Source of the DNA: Dillenia suffruticosa
Lineage: Eukaryota > Streptophyta > Magnoliopsida > Dilleniales > Dilleniaceae
Length of the DNA stretch: 64,000 nt
Assembly: GCA_033439265.1 (NCBI GenBank)
Contig: JAVTVX010000019.1
Span: 8,997,501 to 9,061,500, forward strand
Reading direction: 5' to 3'
Shown here: piece by piece, positions 34,538 through 45,140 of the stretch
How positions within the stretch are numbered: position 1 is the first letter of the stretch
Layout: every line of letters starts with the position of its first letter
Position numbers and translations under genes: made by a program
Notes under the pieces: generated by a model
What the model saw: the letters and a program-made list of their open reading frames with translations, nothing else
Told to the model about the DNA's origin: nothing
Databases searched by the model: none

Positions 34538-35002
34538 TGTTGGTTTATGAAGTGCCCACGTGGGGCATAAAGTAAAAATTTTTGATTTTTACTTAAGGGA
34601 ATGATGGGTGGTTAAACCCCATTATCCTATACAACCTAAAGTCTCCTAAATTCTCTCAAATGTTTTTTCAACTCCAAAATAACCTACGTGCTGAAGATGG
34701 AAAACTCCTCAATTTTGATAGCAAGAAGAAGGGAATTTTTTTTAGAGAGAAAAAGAGAGAAAATACACCGATTGAGGGAATTTTTCGGATCATCGGACTA
34801 AGGATTGAGATGTTGTGATTTTGTGGTGATAGTTCGTTATACGTGGATATCATCCCGACTATGAGTTATTCCCGTTCAGAGTTTACGGTTTTCAAGATCA
34901 TCTGCATCACCGATTGAGGTATACCGTGAACTTGATATTTTACGATTCTGAAAATTATTTATTATTGCTTCCGCTGGGTGATTGAGTCATATTTTTCTAA
35001 CA
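34538..35002 (+). repeat. Copia 5' LTR
   Basis: Starts TGTTGGTTTATGAAG and ends TTTTTCTAACA, with TG...CA tips. Same length as the 3' copy. It should hold the promoter of the element. No strong TATA consensus was chosen. Confidence 0.95.
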
Positions 35003-35003
35003 T

Positions 35004-35015
35004 TGGTATCAGAGC
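35004..35015 (+). other. Copia primer binding site (initiator tRNA-Met)
   Basis: TGGTATCAGAGC begins two bases after the 5' LTR and is the standard plant copia site complementary to the 3' end of initiator tRNA-Met, used to prime minus-strand DNA synthesis. Confidence 0.95.
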
Positions 35016-35767
35016 CAGGTTAGATATATTTTTAAATAATTTTTCAGAATTAAATTTGGGTATAAAAATATAGGGTATAAAATTTGGGGTTCGGATCACG
35101 GATGACTTTCATGAATCCAATTATACCACTGTGTTACCCAACTCACGTAGAATAAGAAAATAATTTTTTCGTAATTTTCTGTGCACGACTAGGCCAAGAA
35201 AATTCCGGTTGAAGCATCGGTCGTGAATAGTGACCGAACCCTTCAACCCCAGATTTGGCAAGTTTTAGGTCAAATCAGAGGGTGAAAATGGTAGATCTGT
35301 ATTTGTCACTGCTAGATCTACATTTTGATATATATATTGCATGTTGTTTATACTGGAATGTGAGGATTTCGGAGATGGGTTGAAAAACCCAGTTGCAGAC
35401 ACATTCGGGCGAAGATGAAGCCCAATAGTGGGGCGCGTGCACAACACGCACACGGAGGCACGTTTGTGCCTAGGGAAGGGGCACGTGAACCCTCATGGCG
35501 GCGCGTAGGCTGTCCAAAAATTGGATTTTTTCTAATTTTTGGAGGATTTGTCATAAAAAGTGACTATTTGTGGGTTTTTTATGTTCCGTATCCCAATCCA
35601 AATGGTGAGAGGCAATCCCGGATTGTGGTGTATGGTATCCGTTGACTCATACGCTCGTCTTGGGGTCTGTATTCGAGTCATTTTGGTTTTAGTGATTCGT
35701 AGGGTACATAAAATTGTAAATTTAAGTATCAATTGTCACTAATGTCTTTTTTCTGTGTGACAAAGAC

Positions 35768-36650
35768 ATGGCTGCTACGAAGACTATCATTCTAGATCTC
35801 GTTAAGGGGGACAAGCTGAACGGTGACAATTATGATATTTGGCACCGCAAGGTTCAGTTTGTCTTCGAGGAACAAGAACTCGGGGAAGTTCTTAAGAACG
35901 AGATGGTGGATCCCGGGGAGGGTACCATGGCACAAGTAGACGGGATCAGGAAATGTATCGTGCTTGGAAAAAGAATGATAGCCAAGCAAGGGTGATCCTT
36001 CTTAGTTGCATGCAAGATGAGCTGATTTCAATTTATGAGCAGTATCCTACTGCACAGTCGATCTGGCATGCTCTGAGAGAGCAATATGGCACCCCGTCAG
36101 CTCCTAAGGTGAGGATGCTAACCTATAAATTCATCACTTACAAGAAGAGGCACGATCATACAATGAAACAGCATTTAATGCACATGTCGAGTATAATCGC
36201 CTCTCTGAAGAATATGGGGGAGCCGATGTCTAATGAGTTTCAGGTGCTGGGTGTGATCCAGTCCTTGCCTGACTCCTGGGATGTGGATAAGACCTATCTC
36301 ATGCACACTGAGAGTATTCATACTTTCATAGACGTGAGTAGGCACTATGAGCTTGAGGAGGAGCGTCAAGAGGTGGCTAGGTCTTCTTCTGCTCATGCTA
36401 ATATTACGGAGTCGAGAAAGGTTTTCGGGGTTTAAAGCGCAAGTGGCGTAAGCATGAGAAGAAGGCCAAGGGCCAAGGCAAGAAGAAAAAACCTGCCAAG
36501 ACCGACGACAAAGGACAGAAGCGCAAGAAGAAGGAGCTCGATAAGAGCAAAGTCCAATGCTATGTTTGTGGCAAGTTTGGACATTTTGCACGCGAGTGTG
36601 GTGAGCGAAAGGTATGTCCTTCTTCTTTACATGGTTTGAGTTACGTGTCA
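35768..36650 (+). pseudogene. Copia gag
   Basis: ATG 35768 opens a frame with LNGDNYDIWHRKVQFVF, then one base shift near 35960-35995 moves to the frame with YRAWKKNDSQARVILLSCM (to 36433, TAA). This is the usual plant copia gag (UBN2 type). A basic linker follows and a zinc knuckle CYVCGKFGHFARECGERK at 36558-36611. Product would form the virus-like particle and bind the RNA. Broken by the shift and the stop. Confidence 0.88.
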
Positions 36651-36659
36651 TCTAGTGTG

Positions 36660-36910
36660 ATACTCATTAACTCTTCTCCTTTATGGATTGTAGACTCAGG
36701 AGCCGCGGACCATGTAGCTCAGGACAGGAGTGCATACGTGGAGTTCCGCTGTTTAAGTTCCTAGGCGAGGAGGCTGTACATGGGGAATGGAGCATTTGTA
36801 GAAGTGAAAGGGATTGGCACTTGCAAGCTATTGCTATGAAGTGACCAAATCTTATATCTTTATGATGTTTTGTATGCTCCTGAGATTAGGCGAATCTAGT
36901 ATCTGTCCGA
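36660..36910 (+). pseudogene. Copia protease
   Basis: Contains PLWIVDSGAADHVAQD near 36681-36725, the aspartic protease active site (DSGA). Followed by a short conserved stretch with RLYMGNGAFVEVKGIGT and broken by TAG codons (36761-36763, 36898-36900). It would cut the gag-pol polyprotein. Confidence 0.8.
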
Positions 36911-36913
36911 TAT

Positions 36914-38134
36914 TTGGATTTGTTAGGATATTCAGTGTTGTTGGGAAACTCTAGAGTTTCCATTACTTATGACAGTTCTTTAATTTGTTCCGGTTTGGTC
37001 CATGAAGGACTTTATGTACTGGATATGATTTCATTTTATGAGATTTATTCTTTTTCTACTATTGCTTTTGCATCTAATAGTGTAGTGGATGATGTGAATG
37101 TATGGCATAGTAGATTTGGCCACATAGGGCAAGAGAGGATGGCCCGGTTAGATATGAGTGGCTTGTTGGGCCCGCTAACCAAGGTCCAGTTGCCGGTATG
37201 TGAGTTTTGCCTTGCGGGCAAAGCTACTAGAAAACCATTTGGGAAAGCATTGAGAGCTGGGACTCCATTGCAATTGGTCCATTCCGACATTTGCGGACCC
37301 ATGAATGTGAGAGCTCGAAACGGAGCCACATATTTTATTACGTTTATAGACGATTACACGCGTTTTGGTTACGTCTACCTGATCTCGCACAAGTCTGAGG
37401 CACTAGAATGCTTCAGGAGGTTTATCAGTGAGGTTGAAAATCAGCTAGACTTGAGGGTGAAAACTCTCAGAATCGATCGGGGGCGCGAGTATCTGTCTGA
37501 ACAATTCAAAGAGCTCTGTTCTGATAGAGGTATTACGAGATAGTTAACTATTCCTGCTACTCCTCAGCAGAACGGAGTAGCTGAGAAAAGGAATATGACC
37601 CTGTTGGAGATGGTGAGGTCGATAATGGCACAGGCCAACCAACCTATCTCCCATTGGGGGGATGCGTTGTTGACTGCAGCCTATGTCCTTAACCGCATTC
37701 CGACAAAGTCTGTAGTCAGTACCCCATACGAGTTTTGGACAGGGAGACAGCCTGACCTTAGCTACTTGAGACCATGGAGTTACGCTGCGCATGTTCGTGA
37801 TTCCTCGTACCAGTATGGCAAGTTAGACCCGCGAGGAAAGAAGTATATCTTTATTAGATACTCTGAACAATCCAAAGGATATGTGTTCCTAGGAGAACAT
37901 ACAGACGGCACTGTCACTAAGATAGAGTCTTGTGATATCACATTTCTCGAGAGTGATTTCCCTAAAAGAGGAGAAATCGATCGAGATCTCACCTTCTACG
38001 AGATGGATGAGCCTAGTGGCTCAGCCGAACCCAGTGACGAGACTCAAGAGTCGATTATGGATCTTGATATTAGTGGGAGCAATCCATTTGAAGGTGTGGG
38101 ACCTCTCTCTCCTCGAAGGAGTAGTCGGGGATAA
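36914..38134 (+). pseudogene. Copia integrase
   Basis: Pre-integrase zinc finger: HSRFGHIGQERMARL then CEFCLAGK (His/His/Cys/Cys). Catalytic core: first Asp in VHSDICGPM, second Asp in FIDDYTRF region/LRIDRGREY, Glu in QQNGVAEKRN. A single TAG at 37541-37543 (where Gln is usual) splits an otherwise open frame running from 36914 to 38134. The GKLDPRGKKYIFI...YSEQSKGY segment, typical after the core, is present. The frame ends with TAA (38132-38134) and the protein continues downstream in the same frame with PIEDEILIV. Confidence 0.9.
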
Positions 38135-38990
38135 GTACCACGTCGTCGTTTCCCGATTGAGGATGAGATCCTCATTGTGACTCCTGAGGACGATGAAGAG
38201 CTGAGGACTGCACAGGAGGCTCTCGAGGGTTCAGCGAATGACCAATGGTTACAGGCCATGCACGAGGAAATGGAATCAATGAGTGTCAATGAAGTCTGGG
38301 AGCTAGTTGACTTACTTGAGGAAAGAAAGGCTATTGGAAACAAGTGGGTTTTCAAAATTAAAAGAAAGGCCGACGAATCGATTGAAAGGTACAAGGCCCG
38401 TATGGTAGCCAAGGGTTATACACAAACTAAGGGCATTGACTACGAGAAGACTTTCTCCCCAGTAATCAAATTTACTTTGATCCATTTACTTTTGGCGATT
38501 GTCGCTAGTATAGATCTTGAGTTCACTAGATGGACGTTAAGACCGCTTTTCTTAACGGGAGTTTGGATGAGGAGATCTACATGGAACAACCCCAAGGGTT
38601 TGTTCTGGTAGGTCAAGAGGACAAGGTCTATCAACTTCGGAAGTAGATATACGGTCTAAAGCAATCATCCAGGCGGTAGTACCTAAGATTTCACGAGGAG
38701 GTGATATCTTACGATTTTACGATGGTCGAGGAGGATCATTGTGTCTATCTGATCCAATCCGATAACTCCTTTGTGATCCTATCGTTGTATGTGGATGACA
38801 TAATGTTGGCTGGGAACAACATTAAGTATTTAATGACCATCAAAGCATGGTTGTCATCCAGTTTTGACATGAAAGACATGAGTGAAGCTGAGTTCATCCT
38901 CGGAGTTAAGATCCAGAAAGATCGCTCGAGAAAGATCCATAGACACTCCGATCGCCAAAGGTGAAGGCCTGAGCTTGGACATGTGTCCGA
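38135..38990 (+). pseudogene. Copia reverse transcriptase
   Basis: Starts with ALEGSANDQWLQAMHEEMES, then NKWVFKIKRKADESIERYKA and GYTQTKGIDYEKTFSPV. A base shift near 38525 moves the frame to DVKTAFLNGSLDEEIYMEQP. A TAG follows (near 38645). The catalytic box YVDD is intact at 38788-38799 (LYVDDIMLAGNN). Ends with DMSEAEFILGVKI. Function: copies the element RNA into DNA. Stops and shifts inactivate it here. Confidence 0.9.
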
Positions 38991-39039
38991 AAACTCAGGA
39001 AGAAGTAAGGGCAACGAGTAAAATACCTTAATCTAGTAC

Positions 39040-39694
39040 AGTGGGAAGTTTAATATATGCAATGTTGTATACTAGACCAGACATTTGTTATGCAGTTGGT
39101 CTGGTGAGCAGATATCAGGCGAATCCTGGAAGGGGTCACTAAAGAGTAGTGAAAAGGATTTTCCGATATCTAAAAGGAACTGCAAACTTCTCCTTGAGTT
39201 ACGGAGGAGGCGATTTACACCTTGTGGGCTATTCAGATGCCGACTGGGGAGGTGATTTGGATAAGCGCAAATTGACATCAGGTTTTGCTTTCTTACTCAA
39301 TAGCGGGGCCATTTCTTGGAGCAGTAAGAAGCAAACCTATGTTGCTCTATCTACGACAGAGGCTAAGTTCGTGACATGCTCAGTTGTAGTTCAGGAGAGT
39401 GTTTGGCTCCAAAGACTACTAAATGACTTAAGAATTGTAGCGGATAGTGGGAGACCTGTAATGATTTATTATGATAATCAGGCCGCTATCGCTTACACTC
39501 GAGATCCTAAGTTTCATAGTAGGACTAAACACATCGACACCAGATACCATTATGTTAGAGACATCATCGAGAAGGGTGAAGTGACCGTTAAGTACATTTC
39601 GACACATAGCATGGTGGCTGACCCCTTCACCAAACTCATCACTAGAGACTCTTTTTTAGGGCATAGAGAATCATTGGGTTTAAATATCTACTGA
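39040..39694 (+). pseudogene. Copia RNase H
   Basis: After the short segment with YTRPDICYAVGLVSRYQ, the frame 39149-39694 has YSDADWGGDLDKRKLTSG, STTEAKFV and DNQAAIAYTRDPKFHSRTKHID, which carry the acidic catalytic residues. It ends with VADPFTKLI and a natural-looking stop (TGA, 39692-39694). This is the best preserved part. A TAA and a TAG upstream (39031, 39142) break its link with reverse transcriptase. Confidence 0.9.
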
Positions 39695-40855
39695 TATTTC
39701 TCAGTTTGTACTTAATGATGACGTTGATCTTATTGATTTTATATATATATGATTATAGTGCATTATTCAGTTACTTTTGTATTATATTTTTCATTTAATG
39801 CACTTACTTTTAATCATCATATATATGTTCTGTGATGTGATAATAGATATGTCGGACAGACGAGGTCGACTCTCACACACGAGTGACCACCTCCAGCTCT
39901 GAGTGAGTGGGGATGAGATGGTTTCTAGCTATAAAAGGTTTTGAGAGTGACCCTACTAGAACATAAGTCGCCCTGATACGTGTTCAGCATGAGGTCATAT
40001 GCGATATGACCGACATGGAAGTACCCACATCCATGTTGCCTGTGAGCAGCCGGGTTTGAGATCTCGGATATCACCTGTAATTTGTGATATTGTCTTTTAG
40101 GTACTCTTTCTGAGATCTTTGGATAAAGTATTATGTGTGGACTGCGTCCCCATACCTGCACAGTGTTAGAGAAATCTGACATATGCCCTTCTGAGAGATG
40201 GAGGAGTAATACTATGGCACGTGTTTCATACCACGTGTGAAAAGACGAGTTGGGATAGTGGGAGCTATATTATTTGAGACAATAACTTAAAATTTATCCC
40301 CAAGCCCCACTATGTGAGACTCGAGATCCATTGGGTGGGATCTCTTGTACCCTTATTACTTTCGGCTGTCTCTTGAGGTCATGATTCAGTATTTGCTACT
40401 TTAGTCTGTTTACCAATGGCCTGGAAAATAAATTGAGGTTTGAGGGACAGGTCTAGGAAAGCAGCTGAATTGAGATCGATAGATTCGAATTTAGGAAAAG
40501 GAAGATCAATTGACATTGCATTATTATGTTGTATTCACCGACCGGTCTTTTATGTTCATCCATATAGGGATTTGAATATAATAGTAGATACATAGTCGAG
40601 TAATATCTGGGGATTACTTTCGGTGAGGAAAGTAGCTCGATGGATGTAATTAGTCTTGGATCTGGGATACAGCGAGCTTTCTTATGATACTAACGATGAC
40701 TACTCGATCATCCTAACAGGTGTGTCGAGAAGTTTTTGTTTGCAGGTGTACTCGCTAGTTGCATGACGTCCAATCTTGTATGAAAGTCCAGTAGGATGAT
40801 ATAAGAGATCGCATGAGTTGTGATCTCGTGACAGATGAAAAATGCCCTCGTGTGC
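39695..40855 (+). other. Copia 3' untranslated spacer
   Basis: Non-coding stretch between the end of pol and the polypurine tract, about 1.16 kb, unusually long for a copia element. It contains a conserved-looking block with repeated GATCTCG/GAGATC phrases. No frame with motif on either strand. Confidence 0.6.
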
Positions 40856-40865
40856 AAGTGGGAGA
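40856..40865 (+). other. Copia polypurine tract
   Basis: AAGTGGGAGA directly before TGTTGG of the 3' LTR; primer for plus-strand synthesis. Confidence 0.9.
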
Positions 40866-41330
40866 TGTTGGTTTATGAAGTGCCTACGTGGGGCATAAAG
40901 TAAAAATTTTGAATTTTTACTTAAGGGAATGATGGGTGGTTAAACCCCATTATCCCATACAACCTAAAGTCTCTTAAATTCTCTCAAATGTTTTTTCAAC
41001 TCTAAAATAACCTACGTGCTGAAGATGGAAAACTCCTCAATTTTGACAGCAAGAAGAAGGGAATTTTTTTTAGAGAGAAAAAGAGAGAAAATACACCGAT
41101 TGAGGGAATTTTTCGGATCATCGGACTAAGGATTGAGACGTTGTAATTCTGCGGTGATAGTTCGTTATACGTGGCTATCATCCCGACTACGAGTTATTCC
41201 CATTCAGAGTTTGCGGTTTTCAAGATCATCTGCATCACCGATTGAGATATACCGTGAACTTGATATTTTATAATTCCGAAAATTATTTATTATTGCTTCC
41301 ACTGCGTGATTGAGTCACCTTTTTCTAACA
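40866..41330 (+). repeat. Copia 3' LTR
   Basis: TGTTGGTTTATGAAG to TTTTTCTAACA, 465 bp, same length as the 5' LTR, with differences clustered in the last 200 bases. Confidence 0.95.
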
Positions 41331-41425
41331 ACTTGTCCTTTGATTCTTGAGTTGTTATCTGAGAATTGTAGCTTGCTAAGAAAATGTCTTCTTTATTGGT
41401 GATGATGCCTTAACCATTTTCCTGT

Positions 41426-42050
41426 TTAGAAATCATAGGGATCGTGTGAGTCTTGAAAGACTTTATCACATTCATTTGTGGATTTAGTTGATGCTTGTAA
41501 AACTTTGACTTTGTCTTTTTCCTTTCTCTTTTTAGTATTGTCTACAAAATATTTTAACAAATCTTCCTCGTCTACTAGAAATTGTAGCAATTTTTCTGTC
41601 TTTGCTGAAATTGTTGGATTTTGTTGAATTTCTTTTCTTTTTCCTTCTAGAATTTCCATAAACTTGTGAGTTTGTGGAGGTGTCGGTGGAATTTGAGTGA
41701 TTGCTGTTCGGAGTGCCTTGTTTGATGTGAAGAATTGTTTAATGTTATCAATGGAAGATTGGCACCACCTTTTGATTTTGAATTCCCTAACTAAGGACAA
41801 AGGATAGGGTTAAGGAGAGATCTGGGTAAGCTGGTAGTCCAGCAAAATATCCATTGTATGTTAAAATCAATGTGAAAATGGATTTCTTAGTTGTAAAAAG
41901 AGGTTTTAAGTTGTTTTGAATAGAATTCAAAAGATTGTTCAATTGGTTGAGGATAAATTTAGGTGAATGACCCTATATACCACCATCAATCGAAAAAGTA
42001 TAAGGGAAATTGTTTTGGACAGTTATACTGAAATAAAAAAACCATGAACG
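41426..42050 (-). pseudogene. Endogenous pararetrovirus: tail of the RT/RNase H polyprotein (arm 2)
   Basis: Minus strand. The frame 41800-41426 (124 codons) begins SLVREFKIKRWCQSSIDNIK, continues with IPPTPPQTHKFMEILEGKR and a Lys-rich end, and stops after QDSHDPYDF. Upstream pieces (to about 41990) match those in arm 1 (LNQLNNLLNSIQNN). It is better preserved than arm 1, where the same part has a stop and shifts. No catalytic RT or RNase H motif is present in this window. Confidence 0.62.
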
Positions 42051-42177
42051 GTTGTAATCATATGCTTCACCACAATAAAATGAAACTCATTTATTATTTT
42101 GCCAAAGCAAAGTCTCAAAAACAACACAATGACTAAAAAGATACAAGTTATTTATTCCAAGGGACATAGCACTGAAC

Positions 42178-42531
42178 TTAGCCATTAATAGGCTTGAAAG
42201 ATACCAATTTCTTGTCACCTGACCCAGCCTTCTCCCAAACGACTGCCTCAAATTTTTTGATTAAACCATTACCTGGTGTCTCCATGGTTGATATATGAAG
42301 CTGATAACTAATGCCTGCAACCACTTGAGAACAACCTTGGTCAATTGATTTTAATTTTAAAGGTTGTTTCTTAAATTGTTTGTTGATCTCACTCACTGCA
42401 AATTCTGCAATGTCTACGACATGAGGATCATTAAGTTTATTAATTGGTTGGCAACCACCGAGAAGGGCTGAGACACTATCTTGGAGCACCACTAAACTCA
42501 AAACCAAAGCAAGAATCTCAACTTTCACCAT
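42178..42531 (-). CDS. Secreted phytocystatin (cysteine protease inhibitor), copy 2
   Basis: Inverted twin of 25601-25954, 117 residues, complete. Signal peptide 1-22, Gly-Gly 25-26, helix motif DIAEFAVSEIN, inhibitory loop QVVAG at 69-73, Val-Trp at 98-99. Differences from copy 1: Glu40Asp, Arg77Gln, Lys95Glu, Ile97Val and Ile110Val, none in the inhibitory loop or the signal peptide. The start codon is chosen as for copy 1. A TATAAAT box lies upstream at about 42594-42600 (minus). That both copies stay open, without stops, while adjoining viral DNA decays suggests selection on at least one, or a recent duplication. Confidence 0.9.
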   Translation of the reverse strand: MVKVEILALVLSLVVLQDSVSALLGGCQPINKLNDPHVVDIAEFAVSEINKQFKKQPLKLKSIDQGCSQVVAGISYQLHISTMETPGNGLIKKFEAVVWEKAGSGDKKLVSFKPING

Positions 42532-42877
42532 TTTTTCAGTTGTTTTGGATGTTTGTTCACAAAGGATGGTCAATTGACAATGAGATTATTCAAATTTATA
42601 ATGGTTTACGGGGAACATTAGTGAATCTCTAATATAAGAATGTTATACATTTTCCTTAATAGGAATGAAATCAAACCTTTTATAAACTTTAATAATTTGC
42701 TAAAGTAAGGATTATATATTAAATCTCTTGTCATACATTGATTAACTTTAGAAAATTGTAACAAATTTGGTAATCTTTTACTAAATGAAGACAAATAATT
42801 AAGGTGATATTTGGAAAATTTTATTAAATTCTTTAAATTGGTCTGATTTAATTTTATTACTTCTTAGGTTGTTTGTG

Positions 42878-43790
42878 ATAAAAATTGTTAGATTGTTATC
42901 AAAGCTGAGTGTATTCATTTCATTGCCACAACCTTAATATATAGGTTGTAGATATATATATATATATATATATATAGATTATGTATATATAATTAGAGCA
43001 TATGGACTGTATTTTGTAAAAATAAAAAGTAAAGAAATAAAAATTCTAAGCCACGTGTAAAATTTATTGCAAATGAAACATACTAATGTAAAAAGGATTT
43101 TATTTTGAAAATTTGAAAATTTATGATTTTATCATACTCCTGGAAAATCCAGTTTTAACTAGACGAGGTCATGGTTCATACTAGACCGTGAAGTCAGACC
43201 GCAGTGAAATGTGGTCAACACTTTAAAAGCCTTTGACGCAGTTCACATTCTAGAATTAGAACCAGAATTGGTCCAATAACAAATACTAGAGGTATAAAAA
43301 TGCCATATTTGTATTGCTTGGGAGTTTTAAGAGCCCTTTTAAGAGTAATGGATCGAAAGTAATTTTGTGCTATTGTTTGGAATTGCTATGTTTCTATCTT
43401 GCAGCTTGCTGAAGTGTCATGACTCGAATTCTATATGATAAAACTTGATAATTTTTTAGAATTTTTTAGAGAGATTTGTTTTGTCATTAGAATGGACTTG
43501 TTATGTTTTGAATTAAACTTTTGTTAATGTGTACATACATATTATGCATACTAGCGTTTGGTCGTTGCATACATTTTGTATTTATTCAAATGCTCAAGTT
43601 TGTATCTTTTTCCATATACTGAATTCTCATCCTGTGCCCATGATTTTTGACTCCAATTTCAAGATTATCATTTTTACTTGTATATGATTTTCTTTGTCAT
43701 TCTCTTTCGTTTTTATTTTTTTTCTAACAAACTGGTTTTATAAAATAACTTTTTGATGAAAACTATTATCTATATATCAAAAATCTCATA
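42878..43790. other. AT-rich spacer with a TA microsatellite, no gene seen
   Basis: Contains (TA)n at about 42952-42976. No conserved frame on either strand. A segment near 43140-43260 is less AT-rich (CTAGACGAGGTCATGG...) but unidentified. Confidence 0.4.
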
Positions 43791-44208
43791 TTAAATTATC
43801 AAGAAATTATTAGATCCATACGGGAAACGTACCAGAATCCATAATTACCATGCTGCTTAGAGTTGTGTGGTTAACCTTCCAGTTATAACTTCTCTCTTAA
43901 TTTTCTCTCTAGATGATGGGATGCCAGAAAGAATGAAAGTTACATGTGATCTAAGGACCATAACCACTATATATAGATAATTTTGTTATCTCTTGGTAAT
44001 CCTATAAGATAATTTTGTTATGTCTTGGTATTTTTATCTTAACCCATCACAAAAATAGGAATTTGCACTTATACATTAAAGGACCATACCCTATTAGATA
44101 CTTTATAATTCAAATTATCTAAAAATTTAGTAGATCATGTTTAAATGGATTCAAACTTCTATGAAGTCAGTAACATATAATTGTCACATATAAGTCCAAC
44201 ATCTAACA
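43791..44208 (-). repeat. Copia element C: 3' LTR (outer end approximate)
   Basis: On the minus strand, CAAGTGGGAGAT (44209-44220, polypurine tract) is followed by TGTTAGATGTTGGACTTA, a typical copia LTR start, at 44208. The outer end could not be fixed and the coordinate given is a guess. No matching 5' LTR was recognised. Confidence 0.55.
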
Positions 44209-45140
44209 ATCTCCCACTTGGACTATATGGGTAACCTTATAATTATGCATTGCATAAATGACTGTATGAACTCAACATTGCTGTCATTACCGAAATGCAT
44301 CTATAACCAATTTGTCTATCAATCCTACTAATAAAGAATTGAAGTGGCCTTCATTACATGGATCATGATATGGATGTATAGGCTAGAAATTTCATGTAAT
44401 ATGATCTTAACATTCCTATTTCCAACTAGTCCACCACAAATCTTATTGATATCAAAACATGCCAGAATCAGAGTGTGAATAACCAAAACTTTATTTCTAC
44501 AGAAAATAACCTTACAATACTATAAACTGAAATAACAAAAATGTCTATAAGAGAATAGCATCTAAAATTACAAACTTCCACTAAAAGTGAATATCCTCAA
44601 ATGACATGACACCCATATGAGAAATGTGCTCATGAAACACTTTGAGTGGCGATCACTTAGTAAGTGGATCCACATTTATAGAGTTTATACCATGGTGCTC
44701 TATAAATAACTATCCACTCTAAATACTTTCTTTGACAACCAGGAACTTGGAGTCCATACGTTTTGACTTTGTTGAGTTCCTATTTTATTGGAATATAATA
44801 CTACCGAATTATTGTCACAAAATGATTTAAGTGGTCTATTAATTCCAACCACTATGCACAGCCTCGAGACAAGTTTCCATAGTCACATTCCATGATTGGA
44901 TGCTTTGTTACACATTGTGAACTCTACCGCTATAGTAGAAAAGCAAATAAGAGACTATTTAGCACAAAGGGAGTAAGAGAACTATTTAGCACTCTTCCAG
45001 GAGATAGCATCCTTGCTCGTAGGTACATATAGCCTGACATGGATTTCATACTATCTCAGCATTCAATAAAATCGGAGTCAATCTATTCTCGATTACTTAA
45101 GTATATGCCCAACATCCCTATAACATACACAATATTCAGA
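44209..45140 (-). pseudogene. Copia C: RNase H region, decayed
   Basis: Minus strand. Pieces include a VDPLTK end (near 44670), where copia RNase H finishes, and a preceding region near 45060-44740 with frames too broken to read at length. Polypurine tract CAAGTGGGAGAT lies at 44209-44220. Confidence 0.55.

Larger units (their letters stand above)
34533..41335 (+). mobile_element. Full-length Ty1/copia retrotransposon, TSD ACTTG
   Basis: Element 34538-41330 (6793 bp) between ACTTG at 34533-34537 and ACTTG at 41331-41335. LTRs of 465 bp, tRNA-Met primer site, gag, protease, integrase, reverse transcriptase, RNase H (copia order) and polypurine tract are all present. The two LTRs differ at roughly 20 of 465 positions by eye. 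The coding region has several stops and shifts, so it can no longer make its own proteins. Confidence 0.97.
33559..42877 (-). repeat. Arm 2 of the inverted duplication, interrupted by a copia element
   Basis: Reverse complement of 25258-27770. The arm consists of 33559-34537 and 41336-42877 (about 2521 bp) with the copia element 34538-41330 and one copy of its 5-base target duplicate added. It carries, in minus-strand order, cystatin copy 2, the polymerase tail, the unassigned viral ORF (broken by copia), and the viral TATA/poly(A) block. The copia insertion is absent from arm 1, so it came after the duplication. Confidence 0.92.

Noticed and set aside
36914..37543. Copia integrase as an intact gene
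   Set aside because: A TAG at 37541-37543 and separate frames upstream and downstream show it is part of a broken polyprotein.
42952..42976. TATATATA run as a promoter of cystatin copy 2
   Set aside because: It lies outside the inverted arm, over 400 bases upstream, and is a plain TA microsatellite; the TATAAAT near 42600 is a better candidate.
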